From Chloroflexota bacterium (GTDB lineage: Bacteria; Chloroflexota; Dehalococcoidia; Lucifugimonadales; Lucifugimonadaceae): a stretch of 45,522 bases of DNA. Each line of letters starts with the position of its first letter. Positions within the stretch are counted from its first letter, which is position 1. The notes beneath the pieces were generated by a model. It worked only from the letters and a program-made list of their open reading frames with translations, searched no databases and was not told where the DNA came from. Location: contig JAQCHZ010000004.1 in NCBI GenBank assembly GCA_027618835.1, positions 104,715 through 150,236 on the forward strand, written 5' to 3'. The position numbers and the translations under genes were made by a program. Shown here one piece after another: positions 9,337-18,187 of the stretch.

Positions 9337-9705
9337 ATGATTCAGCGAGAGACACGGCTGAAAGTCGCCGACAACTCTGGCGCACGTGAGGTGCTTTGCA
9401 TTAACATCGTCGGAGGAAGCGCGCGTCGTTACGCCAGCTTGGGTGACGTGATCACCTGCACAGTAAAAGATGCACAGCCCGGTGGCACCGTAAAGATGCA
9501 CCAAGTTGTGAAGGCCGTAGTGGTTCGGACTTCTAAGGAAGTACGACGAGCAGACGGTTCGTACATTCGTTTTGACGACAACGCTTGTGTAATCATCGGA
9601 GACGATGAGAACCCTCGCGGAACTCGAATATTTGGCCCGGTAGCACGTGAACTTCGTAACAAAAAGTTCATGCGCATCGTATCGCTGGCACCGGAGGTTC
9701 TGTAA
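9337..9705 (+). CDS. rplN: 50S ribosomal protein L14
   Basis: L14 lies at the subunit interface and binds the silencing factor RsfS in many bacteria. The 122-residue protein has the classic [19 protein letters not shown] start, [29 protein letters not shown] and [26 protein letters not shown] precedes the ATG. Spacing to rpsQ is two bases and to rplX three. Confidence 0.97.
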   Translation: MIQRETRLKVADNSGAREVLCINIVGGSARRYASLGDVITCTVKDAQPGGTVKMHQVVKAVVVRTSKEVRRADGSYIRFDDNACVIIGDDENPRGTRIFGPVARELRNKKFMRIVSLAPEVL

Positions 9706-9708
9706 CCA

Positions 9709-10023
9709 ATGAGTCAGTCACGAATCAAGAAGGATGACGAAGTACTTGTCATCTCAGGAAAAGATAAAGGGAAGCGTGGATCTGTGATTCGAGTCTTCAC
9801 TCAGAAGAATCGAGTAATGGTTGAAGGCGTGAACATGGTTACTCGCCATGTGAAGGCACATCCAGGAATCACACAGACCGGCATGATCCAGGGTGAGGCT
9901 ACGGTCGCACTCTCTAATGTAATGCTCATCGATCCAGAGACCGGCCTCGCCGGTCGTGCTGGTCAAAAGGTCCTCGAAGACGGGACGAAAGTTAGGGTGG
10001 TCAAGAGTGGCAAACGCTCCTGA
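9709..10023 (+). CDS. rplX: 50S ribosomal protein L24
   Basis: L24 starts 50S assembly by binding the 5' domain of 23S rRNA. The 104-residue product carries a KOW motif ([20 protein letters not shown]), then [12 protein letters not shown] and a C-terminal [26 protein letters not shown] lies eleven bases before the ATG. Its last 17 bases overlap the likely rplE start, which points to coupled translation. Confidence 0.96.
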   Translation: MSQSRIKKDDEVLVISGKDKGKRGSVIRVFTQKNRVMVEGVNMVTRHVKAHPGITQTGMIQGEATVALSNVMLIDPETGLAGRAGQKVLEDGTKVRVVKSGKRS

Positions 10024-10717
10024 CGGTAACAACGAAGAACAGGCAGTAGAGGCAAAGGCTTCTAAACCTGCCGCAACAAAGCCAGCAGCTACTAAAGCCG
10101 CAGCTGAAGCTAAGCCTAAAGCAAAAGCTAAAAAGCCTGCAGTAGTAGCTTATGTGCCGCGGATGAAGCAGTTATACCGCGACGACGTGGTTGAAGTGCT
10201 GACTCGTGAATTTGGTTACCAAAATACTATGCAAGTTCCGCAGATCGATAAGATCGTGCTGAACATTGGTTTGGGTGAAGCTCTCGATAGCAACTCGGCA
10301 GTTGGTGCTGCGGTCGGCGATCTCCAGAAGATCACCGGTCAAAAACCAACTGAAAACCGAGCTAAGGTTTCGATTGCTAACTTCAAACTTCGAGAAGGTT
10401 CGGTGATCGGATCATCTGTGACATTGCGTGGACAGCGCATGTGGCAGTTTTACGATCGCTTTGTGAACATCACGCTACCTCGTGTGCGTGACTTCCGAGG
10501 CATCAGTCGAACTTCATTCGATGGTCGAGGTAACTACTCTCTAGGAATGCGCGATCAGTCGACATTCCCTGAGATTGATTACAATGAGATAGATCGAATG
10601 CGCGGACTACAGTTGACGTTTGTCACTACCGCGACTACCGATGAAGAGGGGCGGCGACTCCTCGAACTACTCGGCATGCCATTTGCGCGTGTCGAAGAGC
10701 CCGTTGGGGCCGTCTAA
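10007..10717 (+). CDS. rplE: 50S ribosomal protein L5 with Ala/Lys-rich N-terminal extension
   Basis: L5 binds 5S rRNA and forms the B1b bridge with S13. The core begins around residue 48 with [21 protein letters not shown] and continues [52 protein letters not shown] and the [15 protein letters not shown] region. Before it lies an unusual extension of about 45 residues dominated by Ala, Lys and Pro. I chose the GTG at 10007, which has GGGTGG just upstream and overlaps rplX by 17 bases. A start further upstream in the same frame would read through rplX and has no support. The extension may reach rRNA or be disordered. Confidence 0.93.
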   Translation: MANAPDGNNEEQAVEAKASKPAATKPAATKAAAEAKPKAKAKKPAVVAYVPRMKQLYRDDVVEVLTREFGYQNTMQVPQIDKIVLNIGLGEALDSNSAVGAAVGDLQKITGQKPTENRAKVSIANFKLREGSVIGSSVTLRGQRMWQFYDRFVNITLPRVRDFRGISRTSFDGRGNYSLGMRDQSTFPEIDYNEIDRMRGLQLTFVTTATTDEEGRRLLELLGMPFARVEEPVGAV

Positions 10718-10737
10718 ACGACCTGGAGATATCTGTA

Positions 10738-11043
10738 TTGGCTAAGAAGTCGATGATCGAAAGAGAAAAGCGTCGCCAGAAACTGGTGGATGCAAACGCT
10801 GAAGTTCGAAAAGAACTTCGGACAATTTCGGTCGATATTAAGCGAACAGCTGAAGAACGTTTTGCAGCGCGTCAGGAACTGGCGAAACTGCCTCGAAATT
10901 CAGCAGCAGTTCGATTACGTAACCGTTGTGCCGTAACAGGTCGACCACGCGGTTACATGCGTTTCTTTGGCCTATCCCGAATCACATTCCGCGAACTTGC
11001 GCTGAAGGGCGAACTGCCTGGAATCCGCAAGGGAAGCCTGTAA
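10738..11043 (+). CDS. rpsN: 30S ribosomal protein S14, long zinc-independent form
   Basis: S14 is part of the 30S head. This 101-residue protein is the long type: it has MAKKSMIEREKRRQKLV at the N-terminus and ends RNRCAVTGRPRGYMRFFGLSR with GIRKGSL. There are no CxxC pairs, so no zinc is bound, unlike the short form common in Firmicutes and Actinobacteria. The start is TTG at 10738, with GGAG upstream in the rplE-rpsN spacer. Confidence 0.95.
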   Translation: MAKKSMIEREKRRQKLVDANAEVRKELRTISVDIKRTAEERFAARQELAKLPRNSAAVRLRNRCAVTGRPRGYMRFFGLSRITFRELALKGELPGIRKGSL

Positions 11044-11074
11044 TAGCCACTAACTACCGAGAGAATCGATCAGA

Positions 11075-11476
11075 GTGCCAGTAACAGATCCCATAGCCGA
11101 TATGCTCACCCGAATCCGTAACGCGGTTCAGGTACGACATGAATCACTTGAACTCCCTACTTCACGAATGAAGTCTTCATTATTGAAGCTCATGGTTGAC
11201 GAAGGGTTTATCTCAAGTTTCGCGGCAAGCGACGTAGAATCAGCCGAAAAAAAAACCGGCGTTCAACTTCGCTACTACGAAGACAAGACTCCTGTAATTC
11301 AGGGTCTCAAACGCGTAAGTAAACCTGGTCTAAGGGTTTACGTAGGCAAAAACGAAGTACCACGGTACTTTGGCGGCCTTGGTGTGGCATTCATGTCTAC
11401 ATCCAAAGGCGTTATGACGGGCCAGCAAGCTCGTCGCCAAGGTGTTGGCGGAGAACTGCTCTTCTACATCTGGTAG
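11075..11476 (+). CDS. rpsH: 30S ribosomal protein S8
   Basis: S8 binds the central domain of 16S rRNA and, in E. coli, represses the spc operon at the rplE region. The 133-residue protein starts with GTG (MPVTDPIADMLTRIRNA), contains LKVSKPGLRVY-type sequence as LKRVSKPGLRVYVGKNEVP, and ends with TSKGVMTGQQARRQGVGGELL. The gene has a GAGAG ribosome binding site and is followed by a 67-base spacer. Confidence 0.96.
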   Translation: MPVTDPIADMLTRIRNAVQVRHESLELPTSRMKSSLLKLMVDEGFISSFAASDVESAEKKTGVQLRYYEDKTPVIQGLKRVSKPGLRVYVGKNEVPRYFGGLGVAFMSTSKGVMTGQQARRQGVGGELLFYIW

Positions 11477-11543
11477 AACAGCGATAAGTCAACTCTGGTC
11501 ATTTACATGCCAGAACTGAAGAATTTACGAGAGAAGATCTAAA

Positions 11544-12089
11544 GTGTCTCGAATAGGAAAAGCACCAATAACTGTGCCAAGTGGCGTCGACGTAACAGTC
11601 GATGGCACAACGGTCTCTGTTAAAGGCAAGGTTGGAGAGCTAACGCGCACTCTGCCGGCTACGATGAAAATCGAATTGAACGATGGAATTATCACTGTCG
11701 CACGTCCTAATGACGATCCTGCTCAGCGATCACTTCACGGTCTCACCCGAAGCCTGTTGAACAACATGGTTATCGGTTGTGCTGAAGGCTTCTCGAAGCG
11801 CCTCGAGCTGATCGGTACTGGTTACCGGGTTCAGCAAAATGGCAAAGCTTTGGAAGTCAACGTCGGCTACTCACACTCGGTTCCAGTCGAGCCGATCGGC
11901 ACCAACACGCTCACCGCTGATGGTCAGAACTTTATTAACATCACTGGCCCGAGCAAAGAAGACGTAGGCGAGCAGGCCGCTCAAATACGCAAGGTAAGAA
12001 AGCCAAACCCATACACGGGTAAGGGCATTAAATACTCTGATGAAGTCATCCGCCGCAAGGCGGGTAAGACCGCTGGAGCTGGTGCGTAA
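11544..12089 (+). CDS. rplF: 50S ribosomal protein L6
   Basis: L6 lies near the factor-binding site of the 50S subunit. The 181-residue product has [19 protein letters not shown], the duplicated L6 domains, [18 protein letters not shown] and the closing [16 protein letters not shown] motif. It starts with GTG at 11544, after a GAGAAGA purine tract, and ends two bases before rplR. Confidence 0.97.
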   Translation: MSRIGKAPITVPSGVDVTVDGTTVSVKGKVGELTRTLPATMKIELNDGIITVARPNDDPAQRSLHGLTRSLLNNMVIGCAEGFSKRLELIGTGYRVQQNGKALEVNVGYSHSVPVEPIGTNTLTADGQNFINITGPSKEDVGEQAAQIRKVRKPNPYTGKGIKYSDEVIRRKAGKTAGAGA

Positions 12090-12091
12090 CA

Positions 12092-12445
12092 ATGGGTAAT
12101 AGAAAATTTGACACTCGAAAACGGTGGGTCAGGCACAGACGCATTCGTAAGAACGTACGCGGTATTGCTGATCGACCGAGACTTGCTGTTTTCCGAAGCA
12201 GCAATCACATCTACGCTCAGGTAATCGACGACGATCTAGGCCACACTCTGGCCGCGGCTGGTTCGATTGAACTGAAGCTGGGTGACGTTAAGGCAGACGT
12301 TGCGAAGGCAGTTGGCGCAGCTGTTGCCAAAAAGGCACTCGCAGCTGGAATCACCAAGGTCGTATTTGACCGAGGTGGGTACAAATATCACGGTCGGGTT
12401 AAGGCGTTAGCCGATGCAGCCCGTTCAGAAGGACTTAGCTTCTAA
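12092..12445 (+). CDS. rplR: 50S ribosomal protein L18
   Basis: L18 binds 5S rRNA together with L5. The 117-residue protein has [36 protein letters not shown], and the terminal [22 protein letters not shown] segment, all canonical. Its TAA is followed directly by the rpsE ATG without any spacer. Confidence 0.97.
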   Translation: MGNRKFDTRKRWVRHRRIRKNVRGIADRPRLAVFRSSNHIYAQVIDDDLGHTLAAAGSIELKLGDVKADVAKAVGAAVAKKALAAGITKVVFDRGGYKYHGRVKALADAARSEGLSF

Positions 12446-13186
12446 ATGACCACACAGAACGATAATCGCGGCGGCAACGCCGGTGGTGGTCGCGGACCAA
12501 GCGGCGGCGGCGGACGTGGTCCTGGTGGCGGCGGTGGTGGACGTGGACCCGGCGGCGGACGAGGACCAGGTGGTCCTGGTGGCGGCGGCGGTGGACGTGG
12601 ACCAGGAGGCCCTGACGGCGGCGGTGGACGTGGCCCAGGAGGCCCAGGTGGAGAACGCCGTGGTCGTCGACCTCGTCATGAGGATGAAGACTCAGGTCTC
12701 GTCGAACGTGTCGTAAAGATTCGCAGGGTTTCAAAAATTACCAAGGGTGGCCGAAACCTAACATTTAACGCAATGGTTGTAGTTGGAGACGGCAACGGTA
12801 ACGTTGGCGCTGCTCTAGGTGCTGCCGGTGCGGTTCCTGATGCTGTTCGCAAGGGAACCACATACGCCAAAAAGGCTATGATGAAGATTGAACTGAATGG
12901 TCCGACCATTCCACACGAGATCACTTCGAAATTCTCAGGTGCAAAGGTGCTGTTGAAGCCCGCTGCCCCTGGTACTGGTGTGATTGCTGGTGGTGGTGTT
13001 CGAGCCGTGATGGAAGCTGTTGGCGTGAAGGACGTTCTTTCAAAGACATTCGGATCATCCAACACGATCAACATCGTCAAGGCCACACTCGCTGCACTTG
13101 AACAGCTCCGAGACCCTGTAGCCGCTGTTGAGCGACGCAAGGGTGTAAAGGCTTCAGGCGCACCTAAAGACGAAGCTTCTTCGTAA
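12446..13186 (+). CDS. rpsE: 30S ribosomal protein S5 with long Gly-rich N-terminal extension
   Basis: S5 lines the mRNA channel and affects accuracy. The recognisable core starts near residue 84 (VVKIRRVSKITKGGR) and includes VVVGDGNGNVG, GTGVIAGGGVRAVMEAVGVKDVL and SSNTINIVKATLAAL. About 70 residues before it consist almost wholly of Gly, Arg, Pro and Asp in RGPGG-like repeats, followed by a basic and then acidic stretch. The normally invariant GKAxEVP turn reads GAAGAVP, so a conserved Lys and Glu are missing. The ATG directly abuts rplR. The Gly-rich tract resembles RGG-type RNA-binding tails; its role is unknown. Confidence 0.93.
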   Translation: MTTQNDNRGGNAGGGRGPSGGGGRGPGGGGGGRGPGGGRGPGGPGGGGGGRGPGGPDGGGGRGPGGPGGERRGRRPRHEDEDSGLVERVVKIRRVSKITKGGRNLTFNAMVVVGDGNGNVGAALGAAGAVPDAVRKGTTYAKKAMMKIELNGPTIPHEITSKFSGAKVLLKPAAPGTGVIAGGGVRAVMEAVGVKDVLSKTFGSSNTINIVKATLAALEQLRDPVAAVERRKGVKASGAPKDEASS

Positions 13187-13206
13187 TTTCAGGGAACCTT
13201 TTAATC

Positions 13207-13389
13207 ATGGCAACATTACGAATCACACAACTTCGAAGCGGTATAGGTACGAAGCCTAATCAACGGGCTACGTTGAAGGCGCTCGGTCTACGACGCATCC
13301 GTCACGAAGTCGTGAAGAACGATAGTCCTCAGATACGTGGAATGATCGCTAAGGTCATCCACCTCATCTCCGTTGAAGAAACTAAGTAA
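13207..13389 (+). CDS. rpmD: 50S ribosomal protein L30
   Basis: L30 is a small globular 50S protein absent from some bacteria. The 60-residue product has LRITQLRSGIGTKPNQRATLKALGLRRI and HEVVKND, with the expected length and charge. It sits between rpsE and rplO as in E. coli and Bacillus. AGGGAA precedes the ATG. A 58-base spacer follows. Confidence 0.95.
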   Translation: MATLRITQLRSGIGTKPNQRATLKALGLRRIRHEVVKNDSPQIRGMIAKVIHLISVEETK

Positions 13390-13447
13390 ATAACTCTAGT
13401 ATCGATATCTCGATGCACTAGTTCACTGAGTCAGTAAGAATTTAGAT

Positions 13448-13933
13448 ATGCCTGGATTACACCAGCTCAAACCATCAAAAAACTCCACGAAGAACCGCAA
13501 GCGCGTAGGTCGTGGTAACGGATCCGGAACCGGAACGTTCTCAGGCCGAGGCTCTAAGGGACAGAAGCAGCGCGGAAGCGTACCGTTCCTGTTCGAAGGT
13601 GGACAGGTACCGCTGATCAAACGCCTTCCTCACATGCGCGGCTTTACGAACATCTTCCGTGTTGAGGCAACTCCTGTGAATCTCGAGACTCTCGAGGATT
13701 TCGCAGCGGGTTCTGACGTAACCATTGCAAAGCTGGTTGAAGCCGGTGTTGTTCGAAAGAAGAACGCTCGGGTCAAGGTGCTTGGCGATGGCAACATAAC
13801 GAAGAAGCTAAATGTTTCGGCTCACGCTTTCAGCAAATCTGCAAAAGAAAAGATTGAAGCTGTCGGCGGAACCATAACCATCATTGAAGTAGACAAAGCA
13901 GACCACGCCAAAAAAGCAAAGTCGGCTAAGTAA
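13448..13933 (+). CDS. rplO: 50S ribosomal protein L15
   Basis: L15 is a late-assembly 50S protein with an extended Gly/Arg-rich N-terminal arm. The 161-residue sequence has LHQLKP near the start, KRVGRGNGSGTGTFSGRGSKGQ, FEGGQVPLIKRLPHMRGF, and a globular C-terminus ending in a Lys-rich tail. It is two bases before secY, the normal spc operon order. Confidence 0.96.
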   Translation: MPGLHQLKPSKNSTKNRKRVGRGNGSGTGTFSGRGSKGQKQRGSVPFLFEGGQVPLIKRLPHMRGFTNIFRVEATPVNLETLEDFAAGSDVTIAKLVEAGVVRKKNARVKVLGDGNITKKLNVSAHAFSKSAKEKIEAVGGTITIIEVDKADHAKKAKSAK

Positions 13934-13935
13934 AC

Positions 13936-15291
13936 ATGACCCAGACCAAACAATCTGGTGAATCTGCAGTTCCGGCACTCTTCCGTGCCGCCGCAGATGC
14001 ATGGCGAATTCCTGACCTTCGATTCAGAATCCTCTTTACATTGGGGATTCTTGTCATTTTCAGGTTCTTCGCACACGTTCCTGTTCCAGGAGTCGACCGC
14101 GAGGCTTTGGCCGCAGCATTTGAAGCTAACCCGCTTCTAGGCTTTTTGGACCTCTTCTCAGGAGGAGCTCTTAGGAACCTGTCGATCGCCGCACTCGGTG
14201 TATATCCATACATCACCGCATCGATCATTTTGCAAATTCTGACTCCGATCATTCCTACCCTGAAGAATCTTTCTCAGGAAGGTGAAGGCGGACGTCAGGC
14301 AATCAACCGGTACACCCACTACCTAACGGTTCCGTTGGCATTCCTTCAGGGATTTGGCCAATTGAACTTGTTCGCAAGTGGATTCAACACAACTGGTGGC
14401 GCTGCCATCAGTGGTATCGGTCTTGGTGCCGATACGTTGAACACGATGACGATTTTGCTTGCCATGACAGCCGGAACGATGCTTCTGGTTTGGATGGGTG
14501 AACTCGTAACCGAAAAGGGAATTGGTAACGGCATATCGCTGATTATCTTTGCCGGTATCGTTTCGACATTGCCGCAAGTTGCCGGACAGCTTTGGCTGCT
14601 CCGCGACCAAATATTCCAAGTGGGAATGCTGGTATTCATAGCGATAACCATCGTCTATCTGATCGTTTACTTTGCCGAAGCGCAGAGGAAGATTCCTGTC
14701 CAATACGGGCGTAGTGTGTTCCGTGGCGGGCAGATGTACAGACAATCTGGCGCCACGAATATTCCGTTACGTGTTAACGCGGCCGGAATGATTCCACTGA
14801 TTTTCTCGTTCTCGATTCTTATCCTGCCTTCGGTGGTCGCCAGTTACTTCAACGACGGCTCCGACGGATTTGTTTCGACGATCGCTAACTTCTTCCAGAA
14901 TTCGTTTGGACCTACAAGCACAATTTACTGGGTCGCAGTATTCCTGCTCGTGGTGATCTTCACGTTCTTCTACACGTTGGTCGTTCACAATCAGCAGAAC
15001 CTCGCAGAGAACCTCCAGAAAAATGGTGGTTTCGTGCCGGGTATCCGTCCTGGACCACCAACCAAGATTTACCTAATGCGAGTGGTACTTCGTATCACTT
15101 GGGGTGGTGCGCTCTTCTTAGGGTTTATCGCAATCCTCCCTTACCTGGCTCAGTTGGTAACCAATTTGCCTAACGCAACGACCATTTTGCAGAGCACAAG
15201 CCTGCTGATCATGGTTGGTGTTGCGCTCGATACGATGCGACAGCTTGAATCTCAGTTGCTGATGCGTAACTACGAAGGATTCGTCCGCTAA
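13936..15291 (+). CDS. secY: Protein translocase subunit SecY
   Basis: SecY forms the membrane channel for export and insertion of proteins. The 451-residue protein has about ten hydrophobic segments. Recognisable elements are the N-terminal IPDLRFRILFTLGILVIFRF, the plug region FLDLFSGGALRNLSIAALGV, YPYITASIILQ, GIGNGISLIIFAGIV, and the cytoplasmic loop with NLAENLQKNGGFVPGIRPG. The gene overlaps the end of the ribosomal spc block and precedes adk, as in many bacteria. No good ribosome binding site is evident, so translation may be coupled to rplO. Confidence 0.97.
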   Translation: MTQTKQSGESAVPALFRAAADAWRIPDLRFRILFTLGILVIFRFFAHVPVPGVDREALAAAFEANPLLGFLDLFSGGALRNLSIAALGVYPYITASIILQILTPIIPTLKNLSQEGEGGRQAINRYTHYLTVPLAFLQGFGQLNLFASGFNTTGGAAISGIGLGADTLNTMTILLAMTAGTMLLVWMGELVTEKGIGNGISLIIFAGIVSTLPQVAGQLWLLRDQIFQVGMLVFIAITIVYLIVYFAEAQRKIPVQYGRSVFRGGQMYRQSGATNIPLRVNAAGMIPLIFSFSILILPSVVASYFNDGSDGFVSTIANFFQNSFGPTSTIYWVAVFLLVVIFTFFYTLVVHNQQNLAENLQKNGGFVPGIRPGPPTKIYLMRVVLRITWGGALFLGFIAILPYLAQLVTNLPNATTILQSTSLLIMVGVALDTMRQLESQLLMRNYEGFVR

Positions 15292-15309
15292 AGAGCGGTC
15301 ACTACGCAT

Positions 15310-15951
15310 ATGCGCATCGTACTAATGGGTCCGCCAGGCGCGGGCAAAGGCACTCAATCACGTCGTCTTGCTGAATCGACTGGTATGAAGCACCTTTCAA
15401 CTGGTGACATGCTGCGAGCTGAAATAGCGGCGGGCAGTGAACTTGGTCTTCTTGCGAAGGGTTTCATGGACAAGGGCGATTACGTACCTGACTCGAACAT
15501 CATCGCAATGATCCAGCAATACGTTAGCGATCCTGCAGGCGTGCTGCTCGACGGATTCCCTCGAACTCTTGTTCAGGCAGAATCCCTCGATGAATCATTT
15601 AGCGCTGCCGGGTTGCCTATCGACAAGGTTGTTCACATGTCGGTGGATACAGACGAGCTGGTGAAACGACTCTCGAGTCGAGCGGTGTGTAAATCTTGCC
15701 AGACACCCTACAATTTGATTTCAGATACTCCTTCTAAGGAAGGCGTATGCGACAAGTGCGGGAGTGATGTGATCGTCCGAGATGACGATAAACCTGAAGC
15801 GGTAAAGAACCGTATGAAGATCTACGAAGAACTAACTGCACCTGTGCTGAACTATTACAAATCACGCGGCAACGTGATCGAAATTATTGCAAACGGAACG
15901 CCTGATTCAGTGTTTGAGGAACTAACTCAAGCCATTGGAACAGGCAATTAA
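15310..15951 (+). CDS. adk: Adenylate kinase
   Basis: The enzyme interconverts ATP and AMP with two ADP. The 213-residue protein has the P-loop GPPGAGKGT (7-15), STGDMLRAEI for AMP binding, LLDGFPRT and the LID region. The LID has four cysteines in a CxxC...CxxC pattern (CKSC and CDKC), so it should bind structural zinc, as in Gram-positive enzymes. It follows secY by 18 bases and precedes map, a standard arrangement. Confidence 0.97.
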   Translation: MRIVLMGPPGAGKGTQSRRLAESTGMKHLSTGDMLRAEIAAGSELGLLAKGFMDKGDYVPDSNIIAMIQQYVSDPAGVLLDGFPRTLVQAESLDESFSAAGLPIDKVVHMSVDTDELVKRLSSRAVCKSCQTPYNLISDTPSKEGVCDKCGSDVIVRDDDKPEAVKNRMKIYEELTAPVLNYYKSRGNVIEIIANGTPDSVFEELTQAIGTGN

Positions 15952-15996
15952 TCGAACTAATCCCATATTTAGGGATATACTAGGAGAGATCGTTCT

Positions 15997-16794
15997 TTGA
16001 ACGGTGAATCGACGCCCCGAATCGCAGCCAGCGGAAATCCCGCTCCAGGTGCCATCTTAAAGACGGCACAGGAGCTGGAAATTATGCGCGAGGCCGGGCG
16101 AATTGTCGCGTTTGCTGTGCGGAAAGCGTTCGCTGCGTTAGAGCAGGGTATTACGACTCGTGAACTTGACGACATTGCTCGTCGGGCCATCGAATCGGAA
16201 GGTGCAAAGCCAGGGTTTCTGGGATTGTACGGATTCCCGGCGACGGCGTGTATATCGATAAATGAAGAGATTGTTCACGGGATTCCGGGTGATCGGGTCG
16301 TCCAAGCTGGCGATATGGTAACTCTGGATTGTGGAGCGATAGTAGACGGGTACAACAGCGATCATGCGGTCACGCAGGTTGCTGGACCTTCAACAAGTGA
16401 GAAGGATGACCTAATCGAAACCACTCGTGAATCACTTGAAATAGGGATACGAGCAGCTCGACCCGGTAATAGGGTTGGCGACATATCAAATGCCATCGAA
16501 AGTCATGTGCTTACGAAGTCTTACGAACTAGTTCGTGAGTACGTTGGGCACGGAATTGGTAAGGATCTGCACGAGCCGCCGCAGATCCCAAACTTTGGTC
16601 CAGCAGGGCACGGTTTGGAACTAAGGGCGGGTCTGGTACTGGCGATCGAACCAATGGTGAATGCCGGTGGTTGGAAAACCAGAATGCTTGACGACGGTTG
16701 GACCGTTGTCACTGAAGATGACGCACTTTCGTGTCATTTTGAGCACACGGTAGCGATTACGGAGGATGGTCCGGTAGTTCTGACACTTGAATAG
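15997..16794 (+). CDS. map: Methionine aminopeptidase, type I
   Basis: This enzyme removes the initiator Met from nascent proteins and needs two metal ions. All five ligands can be traced: the two Asp in TLDCGAIVDGYNSDHAV, His in YVGHGIGKDLHEPPQIPNFG, Glu in AIEPMVN and Glu in HFEHTVAIT; the substrate-binding His is in INEEIVHGIPG. The length is 265 residues with an N-terminal extension of about 20. I chose the TTG at 15997, which has TAGGAGAGAT upstream. Confidence 0.95.
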   Translation: MNGESTPRIAASGNPAPGAILKTAQELEIMREAGRIVAFAVRKAFAALEQGITTRELDDIARRAIESEGAKPGFLGLYGFPATACISINEEIVHGIPGDRVVQAGDMVTLDCGAIVDGYNSDHAVTQVAGPSTSEKDDLIETTRESLEIGIRAARPGNRVGDISNAIESHVLTKSYELVREYVGHGIGKDLHEPPQIPNFGPAGHGLELRAGLVLAIEPMVNAGGWKTRMLDDGWTVVTEDDALSCHFEHTVAITEDGPVVLTLE

Positions 16795-16828
16795 ACAACG
16801 TCCAGAATAAAACCGAACTAAAAATATA

Positions 16829-17047
16829 TTGGCAAAAAAGGAAGCGATCGAAGTTGAAGGTCTCGTAAATGAGGCGCTACCAAACGCGTTCTTCAAGATC
16901 GCACTTCCAAATGGTCACAATGTCCTGGCTCACGCTTCAGGAAAAATCCGTAAGAACTTCATTCGAATCCTTCCCGGCGACAAAGTCTTGGTTGAACTAT
17001 CGGCCTATGACCTAACCCGTGGTCGGATTACATATCGATTCAAGTAA
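16829..17047 (+). CDS. infA: Translation initiation factor IF-1
   Basis: IF-1 occupies the 30S A site during initiation. The 72-residue S1-like OB-fold protein reads [60 protein letters not shown] and YRFK, an excellent match in length and motif. The start is TTG at 16829. There is no clear ribosome binding site; the upstream 20 bases are A-rich. Confidence 0.96.
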   Translation: MAKKEAIEVEGLVNEALPNAFFKIALPNGHNVLAHASGKIRKNFIRILPGDKVLVELSAYDLTRGRITYRFK

Positions 17048-17107
17048 GAGTCAAAGTACGCAAGTGCTAATGCTAGGAAAAGCGCCCCAGCGCACGAGAA
17101 ATAAATC

Positions 17108-17224
17108 ATGAAAGTCAAAGCATCCGTCAAGGCCAAGCATCCCGGCAGCAAAATTGTTCGCCGCAAGGGACGCGTCTACGTGATTAATAAACTGACCCCG
17201 CGCCTCAAAGCGCGACAGGGCTAG
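17108..17224 (+). CDS. rpmJ: 50S ribosomal protein L36, form without zinc ligands
   Basis: A 38-residue reading frame between infA and rpsM begins [20 protein letters not shown] and ends with an RLKARQG tail. This matches L36 in its MKVxxSVK start, the VRRKG core and the xQG end. The Cys and His residues of the usual zinc ribbon are absent: the Cys positions carry His/Pro/Ser/Lys or Asn, so this is the zinc-independent form. It is too short for routine ORF cut-offs but the position is exactly that expected for rpmJ. Confidence 0.92.
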   Translation: MKVKASVKAKHPGSKIVRRKGRVYVINKLTPRLKARQG

Positions 17225-17249
17225 CCGAACAACAGGAGATATCAGCCTT

Positions 17250-17630
17250 ATGGCGATCGTCGCCGGTGTAAATATTCCGGACAACCAGAGACTCGAAATA
17301 GCACTGACTGCCATTTATGGCATCGGTCGAACCATATCTAAAAAGATTATGGAAGATTCAGGCACAACTGAATCGACCCGCGTTCGAGATCTCAATGATG
17401 AAGAGCTCGCTCGAGTACGAAGTGCTGTCGAGAGGACTGGACTCCTCATCGAAGGTGACCTTCGACGTGAGATTCAGCTGAACATCCGACGACTCACGGA
17501 TATTCAAACATACCGTGGTATGCGACATCGTCGTGGCCTCCCTGTTCGTGGACAGCGAACTAAGACCAACGCTCGAACCAAACGTGGCCGGCGACAGACA
17601 GTTGCCGGACGTAAACGAGTGGGTATGTAG
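17250..17630 (+). CDS. rpsM: 30S ribosomal protein S13
   Basis: S13 bridges the subunits and contacts P-site tRNA. The 126-residue protein has AGVNIPDNQRLEIALTAIYG, GIGRTISKKI, a Y-R-G-M-R-H-R-R-G-L-P motif (YRGMRHRRGLPVRGQRTKTN) and a basic KRVGM-type C-terminus. AGGAG lies before the ATG. It opens the alpha-operon part of the cluster. Confidence 0.97.
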   Translation: MAIVAGVNIPDNQRLEIALTAIYGIGRTISKKIMEDSGTTESTRVRDLNDEELARVRSAVERTGLLIEGDLRREIQLNIRRLTDIQTYRGMRHRRGLPVRGQRTKTNARTKRGRRQTVAGRKRVGM

Positions 17631-17711
17631 TCGCGGTTAGTCCGTGACCGAAACTTGGTACGGCGCTAGCCACCAATTAGATATTTACGCTAGAGGATTA
17701 CGAAGAAAAAT

Positions 17712-18095
17712 ATGCCTAGACAGCGAGCACGACGACGCGAAAAGAAGTTTGTCCCACAGGGCAAGGCATTCATTAGCGCAACGTTCAACAACACGCTCAT
17801 CACAATGACCGACCCGCAGGGCAACACGATTTCGCAAAGCAGTGCTGGTGCAATGGGCTTTAAGGGCTCACGAAAATCCACCGCATTTGCAGCTCAGCGC
17901 GCAGGTGAAACGGCAGCAAGAACAGCTATGGAACACGGTCTCAAGACTGTGAACGTCATGGTCAAGGGCCCCGGCTCTGGTCGTGAAGCAGCTATTCGAG
18001 CAATTCAGGCTGCTGGCATCCGAGTAGTGTCCATTCGCGACATCACTCCAGTGCCACACAACGGATGCCGTCCGCCGAAGAAGCGCCGAGTCTAA
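17712..18095 (+). CDS. rpsK: 30S ribosomal protein S11
   Basis: S11 is on the 30S platform near the E site and Shine-Dalgarno helix. The 127-residue protein contains [60 protein letters not shown] and the ending [18 protein letters not shown]. These are diagnostic. Spacers of 81 and 92 bases on its two sides are the longest in this part of the cluster. Confidence 0.97.
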   Translation: MPRQRARRREKKFVPQGKAFISATFNNTLITMTDPQGNTISQSSAGAMGFKGSRKSTAFAAQRAGETAARTAMEHGLKTVNVMVKGPGSGREAAIRAIQAAGIRVVSIRDITPVPHNGCRPPKKRRV

Positions 18096-18103
18096 ATAGT
18101 CAC

Positions 18104-18135
18104 GAACTAGCTCCTTGCCAAATAGCAGCTAGTTC
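18104..18135 (+). promoter_or_regulatory. Perfect 9-bp hairpin in the rpsK-rpsD spacer
   Basis: GAACTAGCT (18104-18112) pairs perfectly with AGCTAGTTC (18127-18135) around a 14-base loop. No T-tract follows, so it is not a typical terminator. S4 autoregulation through mRNA structure is known upstream of rpsD in Bacillus and in the alpha operon leader of E. coli. Its position in the rpsD leader makes it a candidate S4 site; RNA pseudoknot formation was not tested. Confidence 0.5.
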
Positions 18136-18187
18136 CACTGACGCCGAATTAGATCGATTAATAATCGAAAGATAACTCAGGAAACTA

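Noticed and set aside
9956-10006. Upstream start for rplE inside rplX
   Set aside because: The upstream codons read out of frame through rplX and show no family resemblance; GTG at 10007 has a ribosome binding site.
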